DNA of 64,000 bases from the NCBI GenBank assembly GCA_963774305.1, contig CAVZEM010000008.1, positions 62,001-126,000 on the forward strand. The letters run 5' to 3'. Both the position numbers and the translations under genes were made by a program. Under the pieces are notes generated by a model. The model saw only the letters and a list, made by a program, of their open reading frames with translations. It ran no database searches and was not told the origin of the DNA. This DNA is from DASUPK01 sp963774305 (lineage in GTDB: Bacteria; Actinomycetota; Thermoleophilia; Solirubrobacterales; 70-9). Shown here in pieces: positions 50,119 to 58,658 of the stretch (positions are counted from its first letter, which is position 1; the number at the start of each line of letters is the position of its first letter).

Positions 50119-50544
50119 TTAGCGCTTCAGCTTGAACGCGTGCGAGATCTGGTCGGTCGCGCCCGTCGCCGGGTCGGTCGCTGTGACGCGGCTGACCAGC
50201 TTGTACCTGCCGGGCGACGCCTTCATCAGGTTGCGCAGAGACTTGCTCGGCTTGATGAAGTGGCCTGCGGCCACGCCGGCCTGCAGCGACCCCTGCTCCG
50301 TGTCGGAGCCCTTGACGAACGGGCCCTTCACCTTCAGGAAAGAGACGACGTCGCAGTTCACCGAGCAGACGAACGGCACGATGATCTTCTTGCCGATCGT
50401 GAGCTTCCCGGTGGTCAGGTAGTTGACGATGGCGCCCGACTTGTGGGCGGTGGGCGCGCCGACGGCACCCGAGGCCGGGAGCAGAAGCGCTCCCACGATC
50501 GCCATGGCCACGGCAAAGCTCCCGATACGAGACATCCTGCTCAT
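50119..50544 (-). CDS. Secreted protein of unknown function
   Basis: The 141-residue product has a signal peptide (IGSFAVAMAIVGALLLPASGAVGA) and a mature part with two close cysteines (VPFVCSVNCDVV), likely a disulfide loop, and a beta-rich look ending ATDPATGATDQISHAFKLKR. This resembles the small Ig-like secreted proteins of Thermoleophilia, but I cannot name the family. It lies upstream of the protease gene by 20 bp and may be expressed with it. Confidence 0.65.
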   Translation of the reverse strand: MSRMSRIGSFAVAMAIVGALLLPASGAVGAPTAHKSGAIVNYLTTGKLTIGKKIIVPFVCSVNCDVVSFLKVKGPFVKGSDTEQGSLQAGVAAGHFIKPSKSLRNLMKASPGRYKLVSRVTATDPATGATDQISHAFKLKR

Positions 50545-50614
50545 CAGCGTCCTCCCTGAGTCGCCTTCCCGATTACGCGGGCCACCCTACCACGGGCAAT
50601 CGCGACCGATTTTG

Positions 50615-52114
50615 CTACGCGACGGCCAGCTTGGGGAACAGCGGAGCCAGCTCGCCGAGCTTCTGGCCCCCGCCGCGGGAGCCAAAATCGACGAGGTCGC
50701 GGGCGGGCTCGTCCAGCGCGTCGAGCAGGCGGCCGGTCGTCTCCGGCATATAGGCGTGAAGGAGGAGCGTGGTCACGCGCAGGCCCTCGGACAGGCCGTA
50801 GAGGACCGCGTCGAGGCGATCGGCCGCCGAATCGTCCTTGGAGAGCTCCCACGGCTTCGTCTCCTCGACGTACTGGTTGAGGCGCCGGACCCGCTTCCAG
50901 ATCTCCTCCAGGGCCTGGGTCAGCTCGGCATCGTCGAGCAGGGCGCGCACCCGATCCGCCGCGCCCTCGAAGTCGCCGGACAGCTCGGCCTCGGCCTCGG
51001 CCTCCGGGACGACGCCGTCGCGATAGCGCCCGATCATCGAGAGCACTCGGTTGGCGAGGTTGCCGTACTGGTCGGCGAGCTCGGTCTCGTAGCGGGACTC
51101 GAAACCGGCGGGCGAGATCTGCCCGTCCTGGCCGAAGGAGACCTCGCGGAAGCAGTAGAAGCGCAGCGCGTCGGCGCCGAACTTGGCGATCACCTCATCC
51201 GGGTCGAGCACGTTGCCGAGCGACTTGGACATCTTGTGCCCCTCCATCAGCAGGAAGCCGTGGATGAACATCCGCTTCGGCAACTCGATCTCCGCCGCCA
51301 TCAGGAAGGCGGGCCAGTAGACGGCGTGGAATTTGAGGATGTCCTTGGCCAGGATGTGGAAGGGCGGCCAGAACTCCTCCGTGACGTCCTTCCCCTCGAT
51401 CGCGTAGCCGAGCGCCGTGTAGTAGTTGAGCAGGGCGTCGAACCAGACGTAGATCACCTGATCCGGGTCCCAGGGGACCGGCACCCCCCACTTCAGCGTC
51501 GGGCGGGAGAGGGAGACGTCCTGAAGGCCCTGCTTGATGAAGGAGAGGGCCTCGTTGCGCCGGAAGTCCGGGATCACGAAGTCGGGGCGCTCCTCGTAGA
51601 GCCGCTCGAGGTCGTCCTGGAACGCGGAGAGCTTGAAGAACCAGTTGTCCTGCTTCTCCCGGGTCAGCGGGATCTTGTGAATCGGACAGGTGTTGTCCGG
51701 GCCGATCTCGGACTCGGTCTTGAAATCTGCGCAGCGCGGGCAGTACCAGCCCTCGTAGACGCCCTCGTAGACGTGGCCGTTGTCGAAGACGCGCTGGACG
51801 ATCTCCTGGACCCGCTCCATGTGACCCGCGTCCGTGGTCCGGATGAAGAAGTCGTTGGAGGCGTTGATCTTCGCCGCCATCTCCTTGAAGCGAGGGGCGA
51901 GGCGGTCTCCGAGCTCGCGCGGCGTGATGCCCTCCGCCTCGGCCTGCTGTGTGACGGGCTCGCCGTGCTCGTCCGTGCCGGTCAGGAAGAAGACGTCCTC
52001 CCCGCGCTGGCGGTGGTGCCGCGCGAGGATGTCGGCGGCGATCGTCGAGTAGGCGTGGCCCAGGTGGGGCTCGCCATTGACGTAATAGATCGGAGTGGTG
52101 ACGTAGAAGCTCAC
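50615..52114 (-). CDS. metG: Methionyl-tRNA synthetase
   Basis: The 499-residue class I synthetase has YYVNGEPHLGHAYSTIAADIL (HIGH-like), the knuckle WYCPRCADF ... NTCPIHK (Cys3His zinc site), and the KMSKS loop HKMSKSLGNVLDPDEVI. The anticodon-binding helical domain follows; no C-terminal dimerisation (EMAP) domain is present. It charges initiator and elongator tRNA-Met. It follows the remA-like gene by 17 bp. Confidence 0.95.
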   Translation of the reverse strand: MSFYVTTPIYYVNGEPHLGHAYSTIAADILARHHRQRGEDVFFLTGTDEHGEPVTQQAEAEGITPRELGDRLAPRFKEMAAKINASNDFFIRTTDAGHMERVQEIVQRVFDNGHVYEGVYEGWYCPRCADFKTESEIGPDNTCPIHKIPLTREKQDNWFFKLSAFQDDLERLYEERPDFVIPDFRRNEALSFIKQGLQDVSLSRPTLKWGVPVPWDPDQVIYVWFDALLNYYTALGYAIEGKDVTEEFWPPFHILAKDILKFHAVYWPAFLMAAEIELPKRMFIHGFLLMEGHKMSKSLGNVLDPDEVIAKFGADALRFYCFREVSFGQDGQISPAGFESRYETELADQYGNLANRVLSMIGRYRDGVVPEAEAEAELSGDFEGAADRVRALLDDAELTQALEEIWKRVRRLNQYVEETKPWELSKDDSAADRLDAVLYGLSEGLRVTTLLLHAYMPETTGRLLDALDEPARDLVDFGSRGGGQKLGELAPLFPKLAVA

Positions 52115-52131
52115 GAAGCGTGAGCCTAGAG

Positions 52132-52401
52132 CTAGAGCAACTTCTCCTGGCCCTTGGCCCCCGCCCTCGTCTTACGCCGCGGGATCCCCGCCGCCTCGGC
52201 GAGGGCGTCCTCGACGTCGGCGAGGATCGCCCGCTCGGAGCGGGAGGCGACGATCGGCTCGGCCATGTCGTCGACATGGACGTAGGTGCGCCGGCCCTCG
52301 CCGCGGTTCTTCGGGTCGAGCGGGACCAGGGCGTAGATGCGGTCCGCGCGGGCGAACTTGCCGTATCCGAGAGAGACCATGCGTGGTTCGCGCTTAGCCA
52401 T
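52132..52401 (-). CDS. RemA/DUF370-like DNA-binding regulator
   Basis: The 89-residue protein MVSLGYGKFARADRIYALV ... GRRTYVHVDDMAEPIVASRSERAILADV fits DUF370 (RemA). RemA of Bacillus is a nucleoid-like DNA-binding activator of biofilm genes that assembles rings. A basic tail (RRKTRAGAKGQEKLL) follows. Its place next to metG suggests it is part of the housekeeping transcript; the role here is unknown. Confidence 0.75.
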   Translation of the reverse strand: MAKREPRMVSLGYGKFARADRIYALVPLDPKNRGEGRRTYVHVDDMAEPIVASRSERAILADVEDALAEAAGIPRRKTRAGAKGQEKLL

Positions 52402-52440
52402 CTCGAACCACGGTAGCGCGGCCGCCGGAGAAAACCCCTG

Positions 52441-53262
52441 CTATCTACGCGGATCGCGCCCGGTGATCCCCTTGTAGAGATCGTTCGCGGGGACCCCGGT
52501 GAGCGCAGACACGACGCTCGCCGCGGCCCTGGGACGGGCCCCCGCCCGGATCAGGCCGCGCAGCGCGTCGGTCGCGAAGCCGATGTCGGCGGTGCCGCGC
52601 TCGGCGGCGGGGCCGATCACGACGACTATCTCCCCCCGGGCCTCGTCGCGGAAGCGCCGCGAGAGCTCGCCGAGCGTGCCCCGGGCGATCTCCTCATGAA
52701 GCTTGGTGAGCTCGCGGCAGACGGCGGCCGGCCGATCCGGGGCGAGCTGAGCGAGCGCCCGCAGGGACTCGGGCAGGCGCCGTGGTGACTCGAAGGCGAT
52801 CAGCGTCTCGCTGGACTGGAGGACGCGCTCGAGCTCGCCCGTTCTCCTGGGCAGGAAGCCCTGGAAGCGGAAGCGGTGCGTCGGTAGGCCCGAGGCGACC
52901 AGCGCGGTGATGATCGCGGAGGGACCCGGGAGCACCTCGATGTCCAGGTCACGGTCGATGCAGGCTCTGATCAGCCGGAAGCCGGGGTCGGAGATCCCCG
53001 GGGTGCCGGCGTCGGAGACGAGGGCGACGTTGTCGCCGCGCTCGATCCGCTGGGCCAGCTCCCGGGCGCGCTCAGCCTCGTTCCCCTCGTGGTAGGACAT
53101 CAGCCGCAGGGCCTGGATCTCGAGGCGCTCCAGCAGCAGCCCGGTCCGGCGGGTGTCCTCGCAGGCGATCACGTCGGCCTCGTACAGGGCGCGCCGCACC
53201 CGCAGGGTGATGTCCTCGAGGTTCCCGATCGGGGTCGGGCAGACGACGAGCTTGCCCGGCAC
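52441..53262 (-). CDS. rsmI: 16S rRNA (cytidine1402-2'-O)-methyltransferase
   Basis: The 273-residue tetrapyrrole-methylase-fold protein starts KLVVCPTPIGNLEDITLRVRRALYEADVIACEDTRR, then LVSDAGTPGISDPGFRLIRACID, VLPGPSAIITALVASGLP, and RFRFQGFLPRR. It methylates C1402 of 16S rRNA. It is separated from the ROK kinase by 3 bp and heads the rsmI-remA-metG group. Confidence 0.94.
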   Translation of the reverse strand: MPGKLVVCPTPIGNLEDITLRVRRALYEADVIACEDTRRTGLLLERLEIQALRLMSYHEGNEAERARELAQRIERGDNVALVSDAGTPGISDPGFRLIRACIDRDLDIEVLPGPSAIITALVASGLPTHRFRFQGFLPRRTGELERVLQSSETLIAFESPRRLPESLRALAQLAPDRPAAVCRELTKLHEEIARGTLGELSRRFRDEARGEIVVVIGPAAERGTADIGFATDALRGLIRAGARPRAAASVVSALTGVPANDLYKGITGRDPRR

Positions 53263-53265
53263 CGC

Positions 53266-54222
53266 TCAGCTCTCCTTGTCGAGCTCGATCAGAGCCATCG
53301 CCGCCGCCCCGATCATCCCGGCCTCGGGGCCGAGCTCGGCCAGCTGCACCGGGGTGCGGTTCATCGGCGGCAGCGCGCGCGTCTGCAGCTCCTGCCGCGC
53401 CGGCTCGAGCATCAGGTCCCCGACCGCAGAGACTCCGCCCCCGATCACGATCACGTCCGGGTCGAAGATGTTCGCGAGGCTCGCCAGCGCGACACCGAGA
53501 TGCCGCCCGGCCTCGGCGACGACCTCACGGGCGAGCGGATCGCCCTTGATCGCGAGCTCGGTCACGGTCTTGCCGACGATCGGCCCCTCGGCCAGCGCCA
53601 TGCCGAGTGCCGAGTCCGGCTCGCGCTCGGCCGCCTTCTTGCCCTCCCGGGCGATCGCGGTTCCCGAGGCGAGCGTCTCGACGCAGCCGTGGTTGGGGCA
53701 GTTGCCCTGGCAGGGAGGGCCGTCCTCCTGGACGACGATGTGGCCCAGCTCGGCCCCGGCCCCGATGGAGCCCCGGTAGATCTCGCCGTCGAGGATCAGA
53801 CCCCCGCCGATCCCGGTCCCGATGGTGAGCATGACCACGTTGCGCGCCCCGCGGCCCGCCCCGAAGAGGAACTCGGCGAGGGCCGCAACGTTGGCGTCGT
53901 TGTCCATGTAGACGGGCAGGCCGAGCTGCTTCGACATCAGGTCGCGCAGGGGAACGTCGGAGATCTCCAGGTTCACGGCCTGGATCGCCACCCCGCGGTC
54001 GTGGTCAATGGTCGCCGGGATCCCGAGGCCGGCGCAGAGAATGTCGGGCCTTGCCTCCTTTGCCTCCTCCAGCTCCCTCCCGAGGTCCTCGACGAGCTTG
54101 TTCTCACTCAGCCCAATCGAGGATTCCTTGCCCTCGTAGAGGACGTGCTGCTCGGAGTCGACGACCCCGACGGCCATCTTGGTCCCGCCCAGGTCGACGC
54201 CGATCGCTTCCCGGGAGCTCAA
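53266..54222 (-). CDS. ROK-family sugar kinase (glucokinase-like)
   Basis: The 318-residue protein has the ROK start EAIGVDLGGTKMAVGVVDSE, VYMDNDANVAALAEFLFGAG, MLTIGTGIGGGLILDGEIYRG, ELGHIVVQEDGPPC and the zinc site PCQGNCPNHGCVETLASG. Likely it phosphorylates glucose with ATP. No ATG or GTG fits; the TTG at 54222 (LSSREAIGVDLGG) is the best start, with no clear ribosome site. An aberrantly long upstream reading is rejected. Confidence 0.88.
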   Translation of the reverse strand: MSSREAIGVDLGGTKMAVGVVDSEQHVLYEGKESSIGLSENKLVEDLGRELEEAKEARPDILCAGLGIPATIDHDRGVAIQAVNLEISDVPLRDLMSKQLGLPVYMDNDANVAALAEFLFGAGRGARNVVMLTIGTGIGGGLILDGEIYRGSIGAGAELGHIVVQEDGPPCQGNCPNHGCVETLASGTAIAREGKKAAEREPDSALGMALAEGPIVGKTVTELAIKGDPLAREVVAEAGRHLGVALASLANIFDPDVIVIGGGVSAVGDLMLEPARQELQTRALPPMNRTPVQLAELGPEAGMIGAAAMALIELDKES

Positions 54223-54267
54223 GAGGAAAAGGGGTCCGGCGGCGGCATGCGTAAGTATTGATATCCC

Positions 54268-55629
54268 ATGTCTCCGCAGGGAGATGATCGGCCGCCCAAG
54301 CGGCCCGAGGGCTCTGAGGGCGGCGGGAAGCCCGACGAGCCCAAGAAGCCCGGTGCTTCCGGGGCTCAAGGCAAGCCGGAAAAGGGCAAGAAGCCGGAGT
54401 ACACGGTCTACGGGCGAGGCGGCCGCGGCGGTCAGAAGCGATCCGCGCCGCAGCGCAAGAAACCGGCCGACAAGGGCGAGAAGCCCCCGTACACGGTCTA
54501 CCGCTCGCGGCCCAGCCTGCGCGACCGGTTCCGCAAGCCGAGCCTGGAGAGCATCCGCCGCGACTCCGGCGGCCGCGGCGGCATCCGCGGCTTCTTCGGC
54601 CGGCTCACCGGCGGCAAGCGACCCTGGCTGCGCTGGATCCTGATCTTCGCGGTCGGCTGGCTGCTGCTCAGCTTCATCACCTTCGCGATCTCGGCCCAGA
54701 TCCAGAAGGGCAAGCTGCCGCAGTCGGCCAAGGACGCGCTGAAGGGCGGCCCGGCGGTCCTGGCCGGGCAGAACATCCTCATCCTCGGCGGCGACCGCCG
54801 CGGCAAGACCCAGCACAACGCCAACGGCAGCGAGGGCCAGGGACCGCCCCGCGCCGACACGATCATGGTCCTGCACGCCTCCCTGACCTCGTTCCGCAAG
54901 CTCTCGATCCCACGCGACAGCTACGCCGCGATCCCGAATTGCGGTGAGCAGAAGATCAACGCCTCGCTCGCCTGCAACACGCAGAGCCCCAACGGGAATC
55001 CGGCCGAGACGATCAAGACGGTCGAGAACTTCCTCGGCATCGACATCAACCACATCGTGATCGTCGACTTCGACGGCTTCGCCGACTTCATCAACACGCT
55101 CGGCGGCGTGACCATTCACGTGCCCGGGAACCCGGACAAGAGCGGCGCGGTGGTCTGTGGCGACGTCGACGGCGGCAAGAAGCAGGGCGGCGTCTCCCTG
55201 AAGCTGCCGCCCGGCGATATCACGCTCCAGGGCGACAAGGCGCTCGCCTACGCCCGAATCCGCCACAACAACTGCGATCCGTCGGAGGACGACCGCGACC
55301 GGGCCGCCCGCCAGCAGGCTGTCCTCAACGGGATCAAGGGACGCCTGACCAGCGTCACCCGGTTCCCCTACAACTTCCTCAAGGGCCCCTGGATCGGCTG
55401 GAACGCGCCCAAGGCCTTCATCAGCGACATGGGCGGCTTCACCCTGCCGCAGGTCGCGATCGCGGCCATCCTGGGTGGCAACGGGGACACCAACGTGCTC
55501 GGCAGCGACAAGGCGGGCGTCGGCGTCGGCCCGGGCGGCAGCCTCGAGATTCCCCAGGGCGCCTGCGACGACGCCGTCAAGACGCTGCTCGGCGGCGATC
55601 CTCCGCGGCGGCCCGCCTGCTCGCCCTAG
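54268..55629 (+). CDS. LytR-CpsA-Psr (LCP) family cell-wall polymer ligase
   Basis: The 453-residue protein has a Lys/Gly/Pro-rich cytoplasmic N-terminus with two copies of a KPxYTVY motif (about 42-48 and 73-79). One membrane helix follows (about 121-145), then an LCP domain: RADTIMVLHASLTSFRKLSIPRDSYAAI, FADFINTLGGVTIHVPG, and LAYARIRHNNCDPSEDDRDRAARQQ. LCP enzymes attach glycopolymers to peptidoglycan from lipid carriers, a step that would suit products of membrane glycosyltransferases. It diverges from the ROK kinase. Confidence 0.9.
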   Translation: MSPQGDDRPPKRPEGSEGGGKPDEPKKPGASGAQGKPEKGKKPEYTVYGRGGRGGQKRSAPQRKKPADKGEKPPYTVYRSRPSLRDRFRKPSLESIRRDSGGRGGIRGFFGRLTGGKRPWLRWILIFAVGWLLLSFITFAISAQIQKGKLPQSAKDALKGGPAVLAGQNILILGGDRRGKTQHNANGSEGQGPPRADTIMVLHASLTSFRKLSIPRDSYAAIPNCGEQKINASLACNTQSPNGNPAETIKTVENFLGIDINHIVIVDFDGFADFINTLGGVTIHVPGNPDKSGAVVCGDVDGGKKQGGVSLKLPPGDITLQGDKALAYARIRHNNCDPSEDDRDRAARQQAVLNGIKGRLTSVTRFPYNFLKGPWIGWNAPKAFISDMGGFTLPQVAIAAILGGNGDTNVLGSDKAGVGVGPGGSLEIPQGACDDAVKTLLGGDPPRRPACSP

Positions 55630-56243
55630 GCGGGACCCTGAAGGGCATCTGGCTGTCCGGGAAACATGATCGTCGCTGGATTCTGGCCCCAGTAGGGAAG
55701 CCTGTTGCGCAGGATCCTGCTCGGATCCCCACGCCCCGTGTTCCTCTTGTGAGCGAGACAGTTGGCGACGAGATTGGCGAGGCCGGCGCCCGCGTTACCG
55801 CTGCCGGCGGCAAGCGGCTGGTCCGGGCCGAAGTAGCGGCCGAACTCATGCTCAATCGCGTAACGAGCCGAGTTCCGGGGCTGCGGCTTTCTTGAGGTGA
55901 GCTGGTGCCGTGCAGTGAGTCCGATATTGATGACGCGTGGGGCGCCCCAGTGGTCCCCGACCGCTCCGGTGGTGGTGTAGCCCTGGCCGTTCGCGACGAA
56001 CAGCACGTTCGGCGCGGGCATGCCCTGTTCGCCGAAGTAGCGCCGGTCCTGCTTCCAGATGCGCTGGTAGTCGCGAGACGCGCTGCCGCTGATGCCCTGG
56101 GGTCCACGGGAGCCGCTCGCGGGACCCCTGGCCCATGGTTCGAGGGCCATCATCACCGCCACAACTGCGACTACGAGGGCGGCAAGGAAGGTGAGAACCA
56201 TCTTTCTGCCCGTCGCGCCCCCCAGAGAGGCTCTGTCGGCCAT
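55626..56243 (-). CDS. Membrane-anchored protein with a degenerate HExxH-like motif
   Basis: The 205-residue product has one N-terminal membrane helix (MVLTFLAALVVAVVAVMMAL), then an outside domain: YQRIWKQDRRYFGEQGMPAPN, VLFVANGQGYTTTGAVGDHWG, and RYAIEHEFGRYFGPD. HEFGR looks like a zinc-protease HExxH whose second His has become Arg. Family not recognised; whether it is a protease is doubtful. It ends tail-to-tail with the LCP gene on CTAG. Confidence 0.6.
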   Translation of the reverse strand: MADRASLGGATGRKMVLTFLAALVVAVVAVMMALEPWARGPASGSRGPQGISGSASRDYQRIWKQDRRYFGEQGMPAPNVLFVANGQGYTTTGAVGDHWGAPRVINIGLTARHQLTSRKPQPRNSARYAIEHEFGRYFGPDQPLAAGSGNAGAGLANLVANCLAHKRNTGRGDPSRILRNRLPYWGQNPATIMFPGQPDALQGPA

Positions 56244-56280
56244 AGCGATCTTCTCTACTAATCGACCGCTACGCCTCCCA

Positions 56281-56316
56281 ACGGTTCCGTAATTACGCGT
56301 CCGACGGTTCCGTAAT
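56281..56316. promoter_or_regulatory. Pair of 13-bp direct repeats upstream of the gene at 55626-56243
   Basis: ACGGTTCCGTAAT occurs at 56281-56293 and 56304-56316, 23 bp apart centre to centre, i.e. about two helical turns. They lie 38 bp upstream of the start of the gene on the minus strand and could bind a regulator on one DNA face. Confidence 0.35.
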
Positions 56317-56318
56317 GA

Positions 56319-56642
56319 CTACTCAGCTAGTCCGAGCCGGGGCTCGACTTCGCCTTGTCGGCGCCGTTCGAGCTCGACTTCTTGGAGCTCGACTCCGTGC
56401 TGGAGGAGTCCGAGCCCGAGTCGCCGCGAAGATGAGTCGCCGTCCGTGCCCGACGATGCCTTGCTCTTGCTCTTGTAGTCGGTCGAGTAGAAGCCGGATC
56501 CCTTGAAGTGCACCGCGACCGGGTGGAAGACCCGCTCGACGGGCGCGCCGCACACCTCGCAGGTCTCGACCGGATCGTCGGACATGCTCTGGATCACCTC
56601 GAAGGTGTGACCGTTCGTGCAGCGGTATTCGTAGATCGGCAT
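56319..56642 (-). CDS. FmdB-family zinc-ribbon protein (tail out of frame)
   Basis: The start MPIYEYRCTNGHTFEVIQSMSDDPVETCEVCGAPVERVFHPV is a classical FmdB putative regulatory zinc ribbon (Cys-x-x-His or Cys pairs). It is followed by the Ser/Lys tail GSGFYSTDYKSKSK. After about residue 72 the given frame turns into Leu/Glu/Arg-rich text. Skipping one base there restores the expected Ser-rich ending (GSDSSSTESSSKKSSSNG...) and a TAG at 56327. The ATG at 56642 is typical for the family; the longer reading is rejected. Confidence 0.8.
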   Translation of the reverse strand: MPIYEYRCTNGHTFEVIQSMSDDPVETCEVCGAPVERVFHPVAVHFKGSGFYSTDYKSKSKASSGTDGDSSSRRLGLGLLQHGVELQEVELERRRQGEVEPRLGLAE

Positions 56643-56712
56643 CGGAGGCAAGAGGGTAGTGGGCGGCGCCGCCGGGCACCGCACGCGAGCCGCCCGGTTA
56701 ACGCTGACGCCC

Positions 56713-58083
56713 ATGGCTGACCTCAAGCTCGAAGAGATCGTCGCGCTCTGCAAGCGGCGCGGCTTCATCTTCCCGGCGTCGGAGATCTACGGCGGGTTCG
56801 CGAACACCTACGACTACGGCCACTACGGCGTGCTGCTCAAGAACAACGTCAAGGCCGAGTGGTGGCGGGCGATGATCCAGCAGCGCGACGACATCGTCGC
56901 GCTCGACTCGGCGATCATCCAGAACCCCAAGGTCTGGGAGGCATCGGGGCATCTCGCCGGCTTCACCGACCCGCTCGTCCAGTGCCTCGGCGAGTGCAAG
57001 AAGCGCTGGCGCGAAGACGATCTGCGCGAGGAGCAGCTCGGCGCCGAGGATGCCGAGGGCGAGATCCGCTGCCCGAACTGCGGCGGCGAGCTCTCGGAGC
57101 CGCGCCAGTTCAACCTGATGTTCGAGACCTACGTCGGTCCCGTCCACGACGAGTCCAACAAGGCCTACCTGCGCCCGGAGACCGCCCAGGGGATCTTCAT
57201 CAACTTCAAGAACGTCCTCAGCTTCGCTCGCAAGAAGCCGCCGTTCGGGATCGCCCAGATCGGCAAGTCCTTCCGCAACGAGATCACTCCCGGCAACTTC
57301 ATCTTCCGGACGCTCGAGTTCGAGCAGATGGAGATGGAGTTCTTCGTCCCGCCCGCCGAGGCGGCTCAGTGGCACGAGCGCTGGATGGAGGAGCGGATGC
57401 GCTGGTACACCGACCTCGGCATCCGGCCCGACCAGCTCCGCCTTCGCCCCCACGGCGCCGACGAGCTCTCCCACTACTCCAGCGCCACCTCGGACATCGA
57501 GTACCTCTTCCCGATGGGCTGGTCCGAGCTCGAGGGGATCGCGAACCGGGGCGACTTCGACCTCACCCAGCACGCCAAGTTCTCCGGCGAAAAGCTCGAG
57601 TACGTCGACTCCGCCACAGGCGACCGCTACGTGCCCCACGTGATCGAGCCGGCGGCCGGCGTCGACCGGGCGATGCTCTCCTTCATGGTCGACGCGTACG
57701 ACGTCGAGGAGGTCGAGGGCAGGCAGCGGACGCTGCTCCGGCTCCATCCCAGGCTCGCACCGGTGAAGGTTGCCGTGCTGCCGCTGGTCAACAAGGACGG
57801 GCAGCCCGAGAAGGCGCGCGAGATCTACGAGGAGCTGCGCACGCTGATGTCAACCGAGTACGACACCGGCGGCTCGATCGGCAAGCGCTACCGCCGCCAG
57901 GACGAGATCGGCACGCCGTGGGGGGTCACGGTCGATCACCAGACGATGGAGGACGACACCGTCACCCTGCGCGACCGCGATTCGCTCGACCAGTCGCGCA
58001 TCGCGATCACCGATCTGGCCGAGGAGCTCACCCGCCGCCTGGGCGAGCCCTGGACCTCGCCGAAGCTCGGCGCCGCGGCCTAG
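56713..58083 (+). CDS. glyS: Glycyl-tRNA synthetase (alpha2 type)
   Basis: The 456-residue class II synthetase starts ADLKLEEIVALCKRRGFIFPASEIYGGFANTYDYG. It has the motif 2 region FGIAQIGKSFRNEITPGNFIFRTLEFEQMEMEFF and motif 3 at VIEPAAGVDRAMLSFMVDAY. The anticodon domain is VKVAVLPLVNKDGQPEKAREIYEEL, followed by IGKRYRRQDEIGTPWGVTVD. This is the single-chain alpha2 form (not the tetrameric GlyQS). It attaches glycine to tRNA-Gly. It ends tail-to-tail with the cupin gene on CTAG. Confidence 0.95.
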   Translation: MADLKLEEIVALCKRRGFIFPASEIYGGFANTYDYGHYGVLLKNNVKAEWWRAMIQQRDDIVALDSAIIQNPKVWEASGHLAGFTDPLVQCLGECKKRWREDDLREEQLGAEDAEGEIRCPNCGGELSEPRQFNLMFETYVGPVHDESNKAYLRPETAQGIFINFKNVLSFARKKPPFGIAQIGKSFRNEITPGNFIFRTLEFEQMEMEFFVPPAEAAQWHERWMEERMRWYTDLGIRPDQLRLRPHGADELSHYSSATSDIEYLFPMGWSELEGIANRGDFDLTQHAKFSGEKLEYVDSATGDRYVPHVIEPAAGVDRAMLSFMVDAYDVEEVEGRQRTLLRLHPRLAPVKVAVLPLVNKDGQPEKAREIYEELRTLMSTEYDTGGSIGKRYRRQDEIGTPWGVTVDHQTMEDDTVTLRDRDSLDQSRIAITDLAEELTRRLGEPWTSPKLGAAA

Positions 58084-58625
58084 TCGTAGCTCACCTTGTA
58101 GCCGCGCAGGCGGCCGAAGGCAGCAAGGAGGGGCAGCGAAGCTTTCTGGAGCGCCACCGGTGGGCTCGCCCCGTAGGAGCGCCCCTTGGTGGCCTTCGCG
58201 ATCACCAGGATCTGCAGCAGGGGCAGCTCCTCCTGGTCGTTGAGGCCGCCCGTTTCAAGCAGGTGCGCAAATGCCTCGGCGTAGCCCTCGATGAACTCGT
58301 TGTCGGGGTCGAAGGTGCCGCGGACGTGCAGCGCGCCGGCGCCTGCCGGGTTCCAGGGGTCGCGGTGACGTAGGCCGGGGCTCATCTCGACGCGGTCGCC
58401 CGTCCTGAATTCCCGCTCGATGCCGTCGACCTCGATTCTGCCCTCACCCGATAGGGCCTCCCAGGTCTGGGTGAGGTCCTCGTGCAGATGGGGATCGGAG
58501 CGCCCGGTCCCGGGCGCGTACGAGCGCTCGAACTTCATGATCGGCCCGTCCCGCTCGGCGATCTCGATCCAGCTGCCCGAATCCTCATTGGTGTAACGCT
58601 TTCGCACCTCGAGCACTGGAGTCAC
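58080..58625 (-). CDS. Cupin-domain protein
   Basis: The 181-residue protein shows an RmlC-like cupin with HLHEDLTQTWEALSGEGRIEV (motif 1) and GDRVEMSPGLRHRDPWNPAGAGALHVRG (motif 2) near residues 45-105. A helical C-terminus follows (EFIEGYAEAFAHLLETGG, PLLQILVIAKATKG). Possible metal ligands are H47, H49 and H87-type histidines. Function unknown; such proteins often bind sugars or sense small molecules. Confidence 0.75.
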   Translation of the reverse strand: MTPVLEVRKRYTNEDSGSWIEIAERDGPIMKFERSYAPGTGRSDPHLHEDLTQTWEALSGEGRIEVDGIEREFRTGDRVEMSPGLRHRDPWNPAGAGALHVRGTFDPDNEFIEGYAEAFAHLLETGGLNDQEELPLLQILVIAKATKGRSYGASPPVALQKASLPLLAAFGRLRGYKVSYD

Positions 58626-58658
58626 CCTATCCGCGCTCTCCGGTAGAAGGCAAGGACC

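Noticed and set aside
54223..55266. N-terminal extension of the ROK kinase
   Set aside because: The long upstream frame is the antisense of the LCP gene.
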